A stretch of DNA of 64,000 bases from Tupaia tana (taxonomy: Eukaryota > Chordata > Mammalia > Scandentia > Tupaiidae): positions 68,560,949-68,624,948 of the forward strand of contig JAKSZU010000009.1 in the NCBI GenBank assembly GCA_026018925.1. The letters run 5' to 3'. This document shows positions 36,350 through 47,297 of this stretch, in pieces. How positions within the stretch are numbered: the first letter of the stretch is position 1; each line of letters opens with the position of its first letter. Below the pieces are notes generated by a model. The model was given only the letters and a program-made list of their open reading frames with translations, searched no databases and had not been told where the DNA came from. The position numbers and the translations under genes were made by a program.

Positions 36350-36508
36350 AAATAAGGTAGATCTATATGTACTGACACTTAAAGATCTTCCAGGCCCATA
36401 GTCAATGGGAAAAAAAATCATGCAGAAGAGTATCTATATTCTATTTCTATTCGTGTAGAAAAAAGGACAGAAAAACATGTTTTTTGTCCAGGGCAAACAC
36501 TGGAATGA

Positions 36509-36757
36509 GGCCAGGTACAGTGGTGCAATGGGAACACAATACTCATTTTGCTGAGGTCCCTGAGAAACATTCTATATTTGTGTCCTTAGGTCTCCTAGTG
36601 CATCCTGGGAGCATGTGTATGACTACAATCCTAGTTGGCTGAGGCTAGGTGTAGGATCATGAGGTGAAAACCCTGTTGGAGGTGATTCTCTCTCTTTCTC
36701 TGTTTTTCTTTCTCTCCCTCTCTCTTTGAAGAAATAAATACATTTAAAAAAAAACAA
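36509..36757 (+). mobile_element. Type D SINE
   Basis: Separate family: gccaggtacagtggtgcaat head, ggctgaggctaggtgtagga middle, aaccctgttggaggtgattc, (CT)n, ttgaagaaataaatac tail. The flanks both end ctggaatga. Shares its 3' half with the copies at 41122 and 47080. Confidence 0.8.
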
Positions 36758-36929
36758 AGCAGAATTCTGGAATGAATCAGAAGAAACTGATAACAATGAT
36801 TGCCCATGAGAACAGAGAGGAAAGATTCAGAATCCAAAGTGGGAGGGAGATTTGTTCTTCTTGCAAACCCTTTTATATTTTTTGAAAGCTTTGTTATATG
36901 CATGTACTTAAACAAAACTGACCTGTGGT

Positions 36930-37510
36930 AAGCAGTATTGTGTGATGCTCTCTACAAAGTTCCTAGGGGAACTTTGCCTAAGAAGGGGTTATTGAAGCAA
37001 ACACTAATATAGTTATTATTGTAGAGGAATTTTGAAGATGTAATTAAAGCTGCAAACTAGTTGATATTAAAATATGGAGACTATTTAGAGGGCCTTACCT
37101 AATCAAGTAAAACCCTTAAAAGCAGAACATATTACTCTGCTGGTCAGAAAATAGGAAGCCAGAGATTCAAAGCATGAGAAGGATTAAATGTATTGTTGCT
37201 GGCTCAAAGAATGGGTCCCGATTATAAGGACTGGGAGCAGTCTCTAAAGCTGAGAGTAGCCCCTTGTCAACAACCAGCAAGAGAAAGGAATTCTCTGTCT
37301 GACTACTATAAGGAAATAAATTCTGCCCGCAACTTGAGTAAGTTTAGAAAATGACCTTGAGTCTCAGCTGAGATAGTAGCCCCATCTAACATTTTCCAAT
37401 CATGCCATGCCCAGGCTCTCACATACAGAAAAATACAAGATAATCAATGGATTTTGTTTGAAGTTGCTAAGTTTTGGTAATTTGTAACACAGCAGTATAA
37501 AACAAATACA
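36930..37510 (+). mobile_element. LTR remnant, MaLR/MLT1-like
   Basis: Blocks tgaagatgtaattaaagctg, ggtaatttgtaacacagcag and gtataaaacaaatacata match the end pattern of old mammalian LTRs. Internal part diverged; no genes. Confidence 0.6.
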
Positions 37511-37539
37511 TACTCAAAGCCATGAAACTACAAGCAAAT

Positions 37540-37640
37540 TCTAATTCAGAAGTTATGATATGGAGCCCTGGTATCTGTATTTTAAATAAGCTCCACTAGT
37601 GATTTCGATACATGTAGATCAATAGATCACACCTTGTGAA
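37540..37640 (+). mobile_element. MER5-like hAT fragment
   Basis: Contains attctaattcagaagttatg, ggtatctgtattttaaataa and gatcacaccttgtgaag, the MER5A order, decayed. Confidence 0.55.
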
Positions 37641-38234
37641 GAAAGTCTGGGCTAAAGAAAGTCTTTTGGACTTGGCCAATTCACCATATTGAATTTCCTG
37701 AGTGACTATCAAAGGAGATTCTGAGTTGAATACAGTCCTCTGAATACTATGCTTGATGCTGCCATTCTTTCTCTGAGTCTGGGTCTCACATACAGTTACT
37801 TATCTTAGCCTTGTCCATTTCCAGGATATTTTATCTTCCATTGAAGTCTTGCATATCTTTGGCAAATAGAGTACTGGAAACTCTATCCTGTAATTCTATA
37901 CCCCCTCTTAAAACTCCTTTAGCATTTGATGTCTGTACACTTGTTTCACTCTTTAATAGAATAAGATAATCTTTCACTCTTTCATAGAATAAGATAATCT
38001 ATTGCTAAATTTGCATGTAGATTTAGCACTAGTCAATGACACGGTCAGATGCTGCATAACAAGAAATGAACTTAGGCTTTATTTTATTTCTCTCATGGCA
38101 AATATCAGCTTTTTTTACATATAGCACATGCTCTAGAATAACAAATGAATGAACAAGGTAATTGGTTGGTATCAAAGAATTACCTAGGTAAGTATCAACT
38201 TTTAAACTTTTTAAAAAAAATCTTTTCAGCATTT
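37641..38234. other. Intergenic DNA
   Basis: A short direct repeat (tctttcactctttaatagaa / aatctttcactctttca) near 37950-37990. Nothing else. Confidence 0.5.
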
Positions 38235-38950
38235 AGCACATTATTAAAAATGTACTGACTACCTAGGATGTGACAAACACTCTACTAGGCACTAGATAAT
38301 GACAGAACGAATTAACATCCTTATAGAATTCATAGTCCAATTTCAGAGACATCTTGAAATATCTATAAAATATATCAGCCACTCCTCACTTAATGGTTGC
38401 CTGTTTAATGACCACTAGTACTGTGACCATTTCTGCGCACAAGAAATCCCTTCTTCGACTGTGTGAGTCTTGGGAATCCCCTTTCTCAGCCTTTGTCTTG
38501 TTCTTACAGTTGGCTAGTATTCACCACAAGAAATGTTAGCAATCATGCAAGACTACATATTTCGTTTATAAATTTGTCCTTTATTGTGCACCCATCATAG
38601 TATTTAGAATAAATAAAAAGTGATTAGACCAGATTTATATCATTTTGTTGTAGTGTATCTTGTTACTTTTCATGACTTATTTAATGTATGTGTTTTGTAT
38701 GGATGGTGTTACATTCTTCTACCATGGTGTCGCATGATATCTGTACCCTATGGTGCCATCCACCACAAGACATCCACCTTTCAGCTCCCCATTCATCGAC
38801 CAATTTACTTAATGACCTAGCCACAGGAATGTAACTTGGCTGTTAAGTGAGGAGTGGACACAGTAAGGAACTACTTTGAGACTATGAGATGGTGTTTAAG
38901 AGGAAGTCATATTTAAGATGAATTGTGAAAGATGAGTAGAAGTTTTCCAG
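38235..38950 (+). mobile_element. Ancient dispersed repeat interrupted by a TIR transposon
   Basis: Left part aggatgtgacaaacactc, ctaggcactagataatgac; right part ggtgtttaagaggaagtcat. The order agrees with the same unassigned consensus seen at 35850. Confidence 0.55.
38375..38863. mobile_element. Non-autonomous TIR DNA transposon
   Basis: About 489 bp. Perfect 15-bp inverted repeats: ccactcctcacttaa at 38379 and ttaagtgaggagtgg ending at 38857, with imperfect extensions to ...cag/TA at both outer edges. This suits a TA-targeting (Tigger/Tc1-mariner) element. No transposase frame. Confidence 0.8.
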
Positions 38951-39371
38951 ATATGAGAGAAGTATTTTTTTAATGATTCTATACAGAAGTATATTATTGA
39001 GGTAACCATCAGGGATCACATAATATATGCAAATACTATTATGTTTTTTAATTCCTTAGATTTAGATGTTTGCCAGTATTCAGGGCAATTCAGATTTTAA
39101 AATGTAATAGGGTGTATATTGCATCTATTAATACTCCTATCACCATCTGGAGCAGCACCCCATATTAAATTAGATTAATATTTCTGTCACAAAATGTATA
39201 AATATTTACATAATGTGAATAAATAAAGACAAGAAATAGTCATAAATCAGTTCAAATCATGTTTTGATAACAAATGAATTTTAGCATGAACATAAAAGTA
39301 AAAACATTTTAGTGGATTTTGGAATGGCAGATCCCATTGTGGAGCTATGTATTTTTAAAACATATTGAGCA
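38951..39371. other. AT-rich intergenic DNA
   Basis: Nothing recognised. Confidence 0.5.
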
Positions 39372-39388
39372 AAGCTTCTGGTATTTTC

Positions 39389-39677
39389 TTTTTTCTTTTT
39401 CTTTCTCTCTCTCTCTTTTTTTTTTGTTTTTTTTGAGAGGTTTTTGCTATGGGGTGTGCACGCTTAATAGAGAGACAAAGAGAGACAGAAAGTGAGAAAT
39501 CACCCCCTAGGGAGGATGACCACACTGCAATCCCTTCTCCTGCATTCTCCTCTCAGGATCTTGGGCACTCACGCACACACACCCAGCGTGAGTTTAAGCC
39601 ACCAGGTCCGGGACTTGAACCATGGTTGACTACATGGGAGTCCAGTGACATAGCCATTACACTAACTGCTGGTCCCC
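39389..39677 (-). mobile_element. tRNA-derived SINE, type A
   Basis: TSD aagcttctggtattttc / aagcttctggtaattttc. Tail side is mixed T and CT runs. Confidence 0.95.
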
Positions 39678-39695
39678 AAGCTTCTGGTAATTTTC

Positions 39696-41121
39696 AACTA
39701 ATTGCTGATTTCAATGAATTATTTAAGAAGAGGTAGAGGAAATAATTGAAACCAGATAAATCCAAATATCTGTAGTCTAGATTTGGCAAGCCTGAGAGAT
39801 AACAACACAATAGTACCTGAACAAGAATCATTCCTGTTTGCCTGTGGCAATCTGCATGACTGCATTCAATTTACTGAAAATTTTTGATCCTGAGAGAATA
39901 GCTCAGTTGCAAATTTTCTCTATTGAATAAATTTCCATTGACTTTTATCTTTGATAGAGAGAGAAACACATAACTCTGGCAGAATATATGACCTAAAGAC
40001 ATAATACCACACTTAAAGATGAGCTAGACCTTTCATAATCTCAGTTATAGAAAGAAAATATACTTTTTTCATAGAACATGACAATTGAGTAGTTTTTCCT
40101 CCTGGCAAATAAATTCTGTCAAGCCTGCTATGAATCCTTCTTTCATATGGGTAAAGTGAAGGGAGTGCAGATAGAAGCATATTCTCCAGTTTCTAGTCTA
40201 TAGGGGCACCAGAGTTGTTAATCTTTGTAAATTCTACTAAGATGGCAAGCAAGGTGTAGGAATCAAAAGTGGAAACAGATTACATTGCTCTTAGGATCAT
40301 CTATTTTTCCTATGCCACTCTTCCTCCCCTTTCCCATGAAACCACTTACTCTATCTTCTTTGTTCCTGTGTAGTTTTGTTTAGACATCGGCCAGAGAGCT
40401 TATTATACTGTGCATTTATTTAATGAGCTTTTCCTATGCTAGACTTAGTTCCTCCCAGAGCTGGACTTGAGTCCTGTTTATTTATTTATTTACCAACTGC
40501 CACTGTGACTTCTGGTCACTTCTACCCACCTAACAAAAAGTCAATTATTAGGCAGTTGGTAAGTAAGAGACTTTGTGAATGAATCAGCAAACTAAAGAAA
40601 ATGGAAGTGAAAAAGGAGAAAAAGTCTGATATGCATGGTATTGTCACTCATTTCAATTCAAGGTATCTGTGACTCTGGGCATCTGAGTGAGTATCATGTC
40701 ATCCTTTCCAAATGAAGGATATGAGTCTGCTAATAAACTCATTAGATTTCACACCAGTGGGCGGGCATGTTTATTCACCACATGGGGAAAGCAACAGAGG
40801 ATGTTCAAGTCCATAGAATGGGTTTTCTTTCATTTCAAAATGTCTCCCATGGGTTTTCCTTTCAAAGAAAAGATCGGTTGAGTGGGTGCCAACAAATTTC
40901 TTTTGTTTCCTCAAGACATTGTTTTTCCTCATAATCCCTCCTACTCTGTTGCCTTTAACATTGACAATTATGGATGAAAGCTATTGTTTTAGAAACACAA
41001 ATGCATACTTAACAAAAATCCATGATTATAAGATTAAATTTCTGAGAAATGCTTCTCTCCTGTCTGTCATTGTAAAGTACATTTTATTTTGAAGAGTGGC
41101 TTTACACCAAGTAAAAGATGG
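39696..41121. other. 1.4 kb SINE-free intergenic DNA
   Basis: No repeat or gene recognised. Open frames up to 68 codons show no familiar protein. Confidence 0.5.
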
Positions 41122-41342
41122 AGGGGCTGGGCAGTGACGCAGGATAAAAAACCCACTCCACTCTGTGGTACAGACCCTTATGAAAAGGTTGTCAGTTTAT
41201 GCCTGGAGACCCGAGCTATGCTGGGGCTGACTGAGGCTCGGAGTGGATGGTAACATCAGAACCCTGTCAGAGGTACTATATCTCTTACTCTTTCTCTCTC
41301 TTTTTTGGTCTCTTGCTCATGGAATAAGTCAGTAAATAAAAA
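41122..41342 (+). mobile_element. Type D SINE
   Basis: ggggctgggcagtgacgcag head; ggggctgactgaggctcgga and accctgtcagaggtac in the body; cttgctcatggaataagtc tail. aaagatg flanks both ends. Confidence 0.8.
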
Positions 41343-42461
41343 TAAAGATGAATATATTTTGGAGCATTTCACATTTTGGAACACTTCATATTTTGGAGTG
41401 TTTTATTTAAAGGAAACAGGGGACACACAATTGCAGTTTTTCCCTAGTGCATATAGTATGATGAAAATAGAACTGAGAACACTCTAACGAAATCCACCAC
41501 AGTCTATCAAGGTCCAAAGCTAATTTGTCCCTGAGATGTGCTTGTGTCAATCTTCTGCTTGCAATTGCTGGGTAACTAAACTTTGATATTTGGCTACCTG
41601 TATTCTTTGCAAAAGTATCTGCAATGGAAAAAATCCTCTAATGTGATATATTTAGGAGCCTAAATAAAGTTTTCAAATAAGCTACTTCTAGTAATTATAA
41701 AAGTAACAGAATTATTTGGTGAGGAGACAGATGTGAAGAAAATCAGACTTCCTTACTGACATGATCCCAATCATTACAGTGCGATGCCATTTGTATAAAA
41801 CTCCATACACTACTATTTTTTTCTTCCTCATTAAAAGAAATGATAAAGTGCAAGTAAAATGGAATACATGCATCTTCAACCTTCTACTTGATTCTGGAAA
41901 TTATTTGAATAAATTTCAGCTTTCAGACTCGATTACTACTCTGCTGTACTTATTAAAAATACATTTCTAACAAATCGAATAAATAAAAATAAGTATTTTA
42001 CTTTCTCCATGTAAACTACTCTCTTTATATTCTATTGACTAATGTACAAGTAAAATATTAATGCCAAACACTAGTTGACACAATTTGAACCTCTGAAGTC
42101 ACAGCTTAAATAGGAGTTTCTAAGTTAATATATCCTATAGAGAATACCGTAAAAATAAAATACCAATCAGTCACTACTGCTAGAACTTTCAATAGACTAA
42201 GTAAACACTAGCCTGAGATTTATGTAAACATGTTTTTGTATTATCTACATGCGGTTTAAAATGTTTTAGTAATCTAAGTTCTAGGCCCACTTGACAGCAT
42301 TATTTGAATACTTGAAACTAAATATATCCATAATTGAATTCAGTATCTTCCACTTACTACCTGCTCATTTGTCTTTCTATGGTTTCTGTGAATGCCACCA
42401 CCATCCCTCTCTTCCCTACCCTCCACATAAATCCTATCTATTAAGTCAAGCACAAAGTCCT
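41343..42461. other. 1.1 kb AT-rich intergenic DNA
   Basis: An imperfect local repeat ttttggagcatttcacat / ttttggaacacttcatat at 41359-41400. No gene. Confidence 0.5.
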
Positions 42462-42631
42462 GTTGACCTGGCTTAAAACTCACACCAGGCATGTGTACAT
42501 GTGTGCCCAAAATCCTGAGAGGAAAATGGAAAAAAGATTGTGGTGTGAACATCACTCCTGGTGAGTGATTTATCACTTTCTGTCTCTGTCTCTCCGGTGA
42601 GTGTGCATACCTTAGAGTAAAAATCTCTGAA
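42462..42631 (+). mobile_element. 5'-truncated tRNA-derived SINE
   Basis: Begins in the body at gacctggcttaaaactcac. The tRNA-like head is missing, as expected from incomplete reverse transcription. Confidence 0.88.
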
Positions 42632-42639
42632 ATGTGTAC

Positions 42640-42868
42640 TCATTTCTCAAACACCACAACTATCTCACAGGCACCCTATGTTTGAATTTTTCCATTTTCT
42701 TCACCAATCCACTCTCCCTTCATTTTCTCTGTACCTTATTTTTTTTATATTCCTGAGCCTTTGCCTATGCTGTTCCTTCTGTGTTGAAACATCCTTCCTT
42801 TTCTTCTTTGAACAAAATAACTACTATTTTCCCTACATGACTCAGCTCAGGCAATAACTTTTTCAAGA
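42640..42868 (+). mobile_element. L2-like fragment
   Basis: gagcctttgcctatgctgtt, ccttctgtgttgaaacatcc and gactcagctcaggcaata follow the L2 3'-region pattern. Confidence 0.6.
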
Positions 42869-42876
42869 CTCCTTGG

Positions 42877-43134
42877 AGGGAACCAGCAGATGGTATAATG
42901 GTTACATCATTGGACTCCCATATAGTCGACAGAGGTTTGAGTACTGGACCCCACAGCTTAACACAAGCTGGGCATATGTGCGTGTGTACCCAAAATCCCA
43001 AGAAGAGAATGGAGGAGAAGGGATTGCAGTGTGGCCATGCCCCCTGGGAGTTGATTTTTTACTTTTGGTCTCTCTGTCTCTCTGGCAGACACACATGCCC
43101 TATAGCAAAAATCTCTCTTAAAAAAAAAAAAAAA
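42877..43134 (+). mobile_element. tRNA-derived SINE, type A
   Basis: TSD gactccttgg / gaatccttgg. Head uses the older cagatggtataatgg form. Confidence 0.93.
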
Positions 43135-43142
43135 GAATCCTT

Positions 43143-43440
43143 GGGACCAACAGATAATGTAGTGGTTACATCACTGGAATACCACATGACTGACCATGAT
43201 TCGAGTCCTGGACCTTATGACTTGAAAATAATGCTGGGCATATGTGCATACATGCCCAAGATCTTAGCAGGAGAATGAAGGAGGAGGGATTACAGTGTGG
43301 CCATTCCCCCTGGGGGACACTTTCTCACTTTTCCTCTCACTGTCTCTCTCTCTAGCAAGTGCACACACCCTAAGGCAACAACCTCTAAAAAAAAAAAAGA
43401 AGAAAAAGAAAAGAAAGAAATTAATAAAAAAAAAAGAAAT
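43143..43440 (+). mobile_element. tRNA-derived SINE, type A
   Basis: Second copy directly following the first, head starting in the duplicated target. Tail of A/G repeats to 43440. Confidence 0.92.
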
Positions 43441-43639
43441 AAAATACTCCTTCCTTAATTACCTTACCATACACAGAATGGGTCAGGAGTTAGGATATTT
43501 TTTCTAAAGACAGTATAGAACAATTGAAGAATATGAAGCAGGGAATTTTAGAAAGATGAGCAACTTGAGCTCCACATGGTCAGATTCAGTATTTCTTTTG
43601 TACTAAAACATAGGCATTTATCAGGATACTCCCTTAAGA

Positions 43640-44520
43640 TTCTTCAACAACTCTAAATCAATTTCAGTATAAACTCCTTATTCCTTAATATGACATACAA
43701 GGCTCTTTAGGATCTCCTAGACCTTACTTACCTGAGCACACTCATCCTCTATTATGTCCCCACATTCTCTGTGTCTATTGCTTGTCTTCACTCCATTCTC
43801 CATCTATGCTCCAATCATACTAAACTATTTGCACATCTTGAATGTGTTCTGCTATCTTTGACTTCTGGACTTTTTTTTTTTTTAATAAAACCAGCCAAAT
43901 TTATTCTGTGAAAAACTCTCAGGTGAGGTCCCGCTTCTGGTCAGAGGTTGGGGAAGTCACATCCAAAGGATTGCTGCTCTTTCTCTTATTGGGGCCCTTG
44001 TCCAATGAGCAGTTGCCACAACATTATGGCGTCCTGCCCTGGCCAATGGAAAATGATGTTTCTGTTCAACTGGTCACCGCGCGCCAAATGCGGAGGGAGA
44101 AAGTCCGTTGGTAATGGTGCCAGATGCAGAAAACAGGAAATTTCCTGCCAGCGGTAAAGTTTCTGCCATGTTTCTTTTCCCTTCCCCCAGACCCTACATT
44201 TTGACCTTAAAGGGGTAAGGGATGACGACTGCTCTGGCTGCGTCAGGTTGTTACGGGACATTGATCTGGTGCTCTCTGGTCAGAGGGTCTTAGGGAAGGT
44301 GTGCCTAGAGGTGGAGGAGCATCTGATTGTCACTGGAGCAATGGTGGATGTGTGTTTCCTGAGAAAATGTAAGACACAGGTGCAAAAGTCAAGATTAGAA
44401 AGACTTCTGGACTTTTGCACATACTGTACCCTCTGCCTAGAATATTCTTAATCTTTCTCTATGTCTTTATTAGATTTCCCTGTTCTGAGCACCTCTTACA
44501 TTATATTCTTTCAAGTTTTC
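43640..44520 (+). mobile_element. L2-like LINE 3' region, split by a retrocopy
   Basis: Left: gacatacaaggctctttagg, cactccattctccatctatg, aatcatactaaactatttg. Right: ttttgcacatactgtaccct, ctctgcctagaatattctta. It reads as one L2 block once 43871-44401 is removed. Confidence 0.75.
43871..44401 (-). pseudogene. Processed retrocopy of an unidentified transcript
   Basis: About 0.53 kb, minus strand. Hallmarks of L1-mediated retroposition are clear: a 13-nt T-run at 43871-43883 (poly-A on the minus strand), an AATAAA polyadenylation signal about 15 nt before it, and a perfect TSD gacttctggactttt (43860-43874, 44402-44416) inside L2 sequence. It is markedly more GC-rich than its surroundings. The longest minus frame, 44261-43986, encodes 91 residues starting MSRNNLTQPEQSSSLTPLRS. 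I do not recognise it, and it may be noncoding. Alternative: a transcript from a retroviral LTR (CCAAT-type motifs occur). Confidence 0.82.
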
Positions 44521-44794
44521 CCAGCAGACTGAGTGATTAGAGAGTAGGGGCTATCTTTCTTGAACTCATTTCCAGAGTAATATGGTAAGTGCCACAATCT
44601 ATGTGATCACTAGCCACCAACTATTTTCAATGTATAGTCCTTCATAAGTAATAAAGTACAAGCAAATATCTGATATAATAATTATAATAAACATTTCATT
44701 AAGGCAAATATCTTTTTTAAACCTGAGTAGAATGCATTTCATACAAATTAAGTTTTTCTGACTATTCAAAATGCCAAATATCAAGCCTTTTTTC

Positions 44795-45054
44795 TTTTTC
44801 TTTTTGGAGAGGTTTTTGCTGTAGGGCACGTGCGCTCGCCAGACAGACAGAGAGAGACGGAGAGACAGAAAACGAGAAATCACCCCCCAAGGGGGATGGC
44901 CACACCACAATCCCTTCTCTTCCATTCTCCTCTCGGGATCTTGGGCACGCACGCACACGCGCCTGGTGTGTTTTAAGCCACCAGGTCCGGGATGCGAACT
45001 GCGGTCGACTACATGGGAGTCCAGCGACATAGCCATTAAGCTAACTGCTGGTCC
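44795..45054 (-). mobile_element. tRNA-derived SINE, type A
   Basis: TSD caagccttttttc / caagcctttttc (44782-44794, 45055-45066). Near-consensus. Confidence 0.96.
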
Positions 45055-45086
45055 CAAGCCTTTTTCTACTTCACATAAAAATGAGG

Positions 45087-46334
45087 AATGCTTGCTGGGA
45101 CCATGCAGTTAATACAAGCTGAGTATGAAAGAACTGCCCCTCGTGCCTAGAGCAAGGACTCGGCTGAGGAGAACTGGTTGCAAGGTCAACAGTTTTACGG
45201 GTTCCGGATCTCACGTATTGTGTCGCTGTACTGTCCTGCACTCAATTTCTCTGCCATGGGCCTTATTGCTGTACCCCGGTACCCCATAAAGGCACCCCCA
45301 GCCTTACTATAACTTTTACAATAATCCTGAAAGAATGCGGATCCACTAAGGCGGCAGCTGCGTAGGGCGGCGGCTGAGAACAGGAGTTACTCCCATTAGA
45401 CTCACCCCACCCTCCTAGAAAATGTCAATAGAGAATGCAACATTCACTTCTCCTACTAGGGATTACATAGATAAGTATTAGAAAGGTTTAAGTTAAAGCT
45501 ACTAATGGGCAAAACGATCTCAGTAGCCGGGAGGGGCTCAGGGACTCATCCATGAGGTGCTGTTACCCCAAAGACCATAAGCCACCCTTACTCTCAGGAA
45601 AGGGAAGATTGCCATTCCCCAAGCCACAGTCATTAGCAGCATGTAGAGGGTCCCAGGTACACAGCAACCTTCAGCTACTCACAAGACCACATTCCTTTCC
45701 TATGCAGACTCACCCTCTTAGCTGTAGACTACCCCAGAGATAACATAAGTATTTCACTTTAGTATATACTAACCTTGTCTTTACTAAACTGGACAGTCTC
45801 CTGTAACTGCTACCACCTTAGCCTGAAGCTAAAGTTCTCAAAAAGCTGAACTGAGGCCAATCTGGGACTAAAGTGATCAAGCTGGTCTGACTGAAGTGGT
45901 CAAGATTCCTGGGAGCCCTCTCATCCAAAGACCCTCCCTGGTAATCAAGAACAAAGAAGAGAATACACCCAAAAAATGGACTTCTTCGTTCTAAAAATTA
46001 TGACTGTTTATACCTAAACAAAACAGATGTCATATTTTATGATTATTGTTCCTATACTTTGAATGCCGTACCTTTTAGAGCAAAATGTTTCACTTACTTC
46101 CCTTCACCCATCCCACTACTGTAAAAACTCCTTCTATAATAAATACGCATGACTTCTGGCCATCAGGGCTGCAGTCTGGGGTTTACTCTGGCTGCAGTCA
46201 GCTGAGAACATGCTAAAGGGGCGTGAGGTCTCAGTCTGATTCCTGTTCACCCGCGTCGCCTTCCTGTGCACCCACCCCGGCTGGGGTATGGCTCCCAGCA
46301 AATGCTCACCTTCACATTAAAAAAAAAAAAAAAA
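45087..46334 (+). mobile_element. GC-richer insert: LTR-like element or retrocopy
   Basis: About 1.2 kb with composition unlike its flanks (for example ggcggcagctgcgtagggcg near 45350). It shows an actgtaaaaactcc box just before ctataataaatacgc (AATAAA at about 46139), then about 170 bp ending at a 16-nt A-run (46319-46334). Closely spaced promoter-like and polyadenylation signals followed by a U5-like stretch suggest a retroviral LTR. The A-run and the partly matching flanks (cttcacataaaaatgagg at 45070, cttcacattaaaaa...tcagg at 46311) suggest retroposition instead. No intact viral gene is visible. Identity unresolved. Confidence 0.5.
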
Positions 46335-46616
46335 TCAGGTGGAGGTTCAATAACAATGATACAAAATCTGAAATGAGTGGCCAGAATTTGGAATTATCAA
46401 TAGAAAGCACAAGCTAATGGATCTCTCAATAAACTTAAGTCTGAGACAATGAAAAAGGACTATTCACCAAAACAGACATTTCCAGAGAATTATCATTGAA
46501 TTTGAAAACTGAAAAACATAACCCATGAAAAATAAGAAAAAATATAAATCATAAACTGAACAGAGGGAACAAAAAGGCAAACTAACTTTTAATCAAGAAG
46601 AATCCATGGACTTATA
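46335..46616 (+). mobile_element. Possible L1 5'-region fragment
   Basis: A-rich sequence (tggaattatcaatagaaag, cagagggaacaaaaaggc) resembling old L1 ORF1/5' sequence. Weak. Confidence 0.35.
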
Positions 46617-46887
46617 AGAAGTCCAGATGGTATAATGGCTATGTCGCTGGACTCCCACGTTGTTGACTGCGGTTCGCGTCCTGGACCCGGTGGCTTAGAA
46701 CTCACGCTGGGCATGTGTGCGTGCGTGCCCAAGATCCCGAGAGGAGAATGGAGGAGAAGGGATTGCGGCATGACCATCCCCCCTGGGGGTGATTTCTCGC
46801 TTTCTGTCTCTCTGTCTCTCTCTGTCTGTCTGGCGAGCGCATGCGCCCTATAGCGAAAACCTCTCAAAAAAAAAAAAAAAAAGAAAA
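46617..46887 (+). mobile_element. tRNA-derived SINE, subtype A2, 5'-shortened
   Basis: Starts at agtccagatggtataatgg, lacking the first bases. B box ggttcgcgtcc, atgaccatcc and tagcgaaaa are A2 markers. Confidence 0.93.
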
Positions 46888-47072
46888 AGAAACCACACTG
46901 AACATACATATACATATGCCCCATATCCCAATTGGATGGAGAAATAGGGGAAAAAGTATTGCAATATGACCAAACTCCATTGAGAATTATTTCTCCCTTC
47001 CTTTCTTTCTTTCTCTCACTCTTTCTCTCTCTCTCTCTCTTTGGTGAGCATACACACCCTCTGGCATTAAAA
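46888..47072 (+). mobile_element. 5'-truncated SINE, type B
   Basis: Begins at accacactgaacatacata; end ccctctggcattaaaaa. It abuts the A2 copy. Confidence 0.87.
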
Positions 47073-47079
47073 AAGTGTA

Positions 47080-47297
47080 CAGAGGATTCAGTAGTGGTTA
47101 ACCAGTAACATAACTGGACCCACATGGTAAAGGTTCTGGGTTCACATCCCAGGACCTCTGTGAGTACCCTGGGTACATAAGTATGGCCATGATCCAGGCT
47201 AACTGAGACTGAAGATGGATTGCAGCATAAAAATCCTATAGAGGGTACCTCTCTGTCTTGCTCTTGGAAGAAATAAATACTTTTTTAAAAAAAATTA
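47080..47297 (+). mobile_element. Type D SINE
   Basis: Head with B-box-like ggttctgggttcacatccc; middle catgatccaggctaactgag; atcctatagagggtacctct; tail cttgctcttggaagaaataa. Confidence 0.82.

Noticed and set aside
40687..41092. Two consecutive plus-strand frames (64 and 68 codons) as a small gene
   Set aside because: No Kozak or splice support, low-complexity residues and no similarity I recognise; consistent with chance in AT-rich DNA.
44599..45057. 152-codon minus-strand frame starting MGPAVSLMAMSLDSHVVD
   Set aside because: The first 80 or so residues are the sense translation of a type A SINE and the rest is flank.
46589..47125. 178-codon minus-strand open frame, the longest in the window
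   Set aside because: It is a read-through of two adjacent SINEs; most of it repeats the same residues seen in dozens of other SINE frames.
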